Of a stretch of DNA of 64,000 nt, positions 63,348 through 64,000 are shown in pieces (the first letter of the stretch is position 1; each line of letters begins with the position of its first letter). Under the pieces are notes generated by a model. The model had not been told where the DNA came from. It did no database searches and saw only the letters and a list, made by a program, of their open reading frames with translations. The translations under genes and the position numbers were made by a program. The DNA lies in assembly GCA_024231955.1 (NCBI GenBank), contig JAAEPZ010000253.1, positions 496,001-560,000 of the forward strand. The letters run 5' to 3'. This DNA comes from a bacterium (GTDB lineage Bacteria > Krumholzibacteriota > Krumholzibacteriia > JACNKJ01).

Positions 63348-64000
63348 ATGTCAAAGAAGGAGACGGAAGGCAGTGGACGAAAACCATTGATCGTGAATCT
63401 GGTCCTGACCAATCGTCAGCCGGATGAACCGACGCCGGATGTGGCAGTTTACCGCATCACCCCCGGCGGGGATATCGACAGGAAGCTGGGACAGGCGGAA
63501 AAAGACAAGATTCAGATCCGTCGCGAATGGCTGAAGCTGGGCGGCTTCATCGCGCTGGGCCCCGACATTGAGGATCCGCAGGATCTGAAGACGGACAGCC
63601 TGCAGCAGTTCCGCCTCGCGCAGGTCTGGGATGAGTGGGCCGAACGAAATGCGATCCTGATACCGCGCCCCCTCTGGGAGGGGTGGCTGAGCCGGCGGAT
63701 CTGCATATCGGGCAGTGCGCGTTGGTGCCGCCGCTGGCAACTGGACGCCAACGATCAACTGCGACTGACCGGGAGCGCCGTGACGCCGACTCTCGATCTG
63801 ACACGAGCCGTCCCCGAACCCGGTCGGCCCCGGTTGGAGGAGTCGCGGACAGATGTCCCGCTGAGACGACTATCCGTCGCGAGCTCGCGGGCCGGCCAAC
63901 CGACCTCTGCGCGGATCGACGAACTGGCGGCACGCGACATTTGCCGTCCACTGTGCCACGGCGTCGTGGAGATCTACGAGCGCGTCTGCTGTTGTCGCCC
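63348..64000 (+). CDS. unrecognised Cys-rich protein (3' part outside window)
   Basis: From the ATG at 63348 (preceded by AAGGAGGGAAATC, an almost ideal ribosome-binding site) the frame stays open for 217 codons to the window end. There is no signal peptide. Residues 10-45 look like a small beta-sheet (KPLIVNLVLTNRQPDEP, DVAVYRITPGG). Later the sequence has WRNAILIPRP-like segments and a Cys-rich stretch at the end of the visible part (ARDICRPLCHG, then VEIYERVCCC), which could bind metal. The 217 visible residues match no family I know. The product is likely to be large. Confidence 0.7.
   Translation, partial: MSKKETEGSGRKPLIVNLVLTNRQPDEPTPDVAVYRITPGGDIDRKLGQAEKDKIQIRREWLKLGGFIALGPDIEDPQDLKTDSLQQFRLAQVWDEWAERNAILIPRPLWEGWLSRRICISGSARWCRRWQLDANDQLRLTGSAVTPTLDLTRAVPEPGRPRLEESRTDVPLRRLSVASSRAGQPTSARIDELAARDICRPLCHGVVEIYERVCCCR

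Overview
The window (about 60% G+C, no mobile elements, no tRNA, rRNA or CRISPR seen) looks like chromosomal DNA of a Gram-negative bacterium of the FCB type, perhaps a Krumholzibacteriota/Eisenbacteria/Latescibacterota-like lineage. The reasons are three secreted proteins with FlgD-like C-terminal sorting domains, a Gld-type ABC system, SBBP-repeat and CHAT proteins, TonB and Omp85-type barrels, and metabolism of mixed ancestry. This placement is an inference from gene content, not a phylogenetic result.

Layout. 1-1.6 kb: 5' part of a complex I gene in which NuoB runs in frame into NuoD with no NuoC between them, then an ECF sigma factor. 1.9-4.3 kb: a secreted SBBP beta-propeller. 4.4-11.7 kb: one tightly packed minus-strand run (ECF sigma, membrane anti-sigma candidate, YbjQ, NagZ, then ABC ATPase, permease, GldG-like and DUF4340 proteins with ATGA overlaps). 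12-16 kb: HU, a lipoprotein, an inactive M16-like protein, a Fic protein and a Crp/Fnr regulator. 16.5-23.5 kb: CarD, a propeller protein, glycolate-oxidase-type GlcF and a GlcD-GlcE fusion, and LipA. 23.5-27.3 kb: a cobalamin riboswitch followed by a BtuB-like receptor and a secreted beta-propeller, which looks like a BtuB/BtuG-type corrinoid uptake pair. 27.5-30.6 kb: an ArsR regulator and NfnAB transhydrogenase. 30.6-36.3 kb: a TPR-CHAT lipoprotein and a large secreted protein. 36.4-39.3 kb: tungsten-type aldehyde:ferredoxin oxidoreductase with its ferredoxin, and an ArsR plus Cys-rich peptide pair with inverted repeats. 39.6-47.5 kb: AmpG-like transporter, SUMF1-like lipoprotein, B12-binding radical SAM-DUF2344 fusion, LpdA and MATE pump. 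47.6-53.2 kb: DUF4390 protein, an Asp-rich CBM48/Omp85-like barrel protein, and an NtrYX-type two-component pair. 53.4-54.1 kb: a GGQ release-factor-like gene and, upstream of it, a structured, terminator-ended RNA candidate with a pseudoknot. 54.3-63 kb: a membrane Ser/Thr kinase and a three-gene RND efflux operon whose last gene fuses an ABC substrate-binding-like domain to TolC. The window ends in an unrecognised Cys-rich ORF.

Recurring themes are cell-envelope transport and surface display, corrinoid use (riboswitch, BtuB, B12-binding radical SAM protein), low-potential electron carriers (Nfn, AOR, polyferredoxin, complex I) and several domain fusions (NuoB-NuoD, GlcD-GlcE, substrate-binding-TolC, CBM48-barrel). 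The strongest candidates for new biology are the RNA at about 53.86-54.10 kb, the riboswitch-controlled propeller partner of BtuB, the substrate-binding-TolC fusion and the Asp-rich CBM48 barrel protein.
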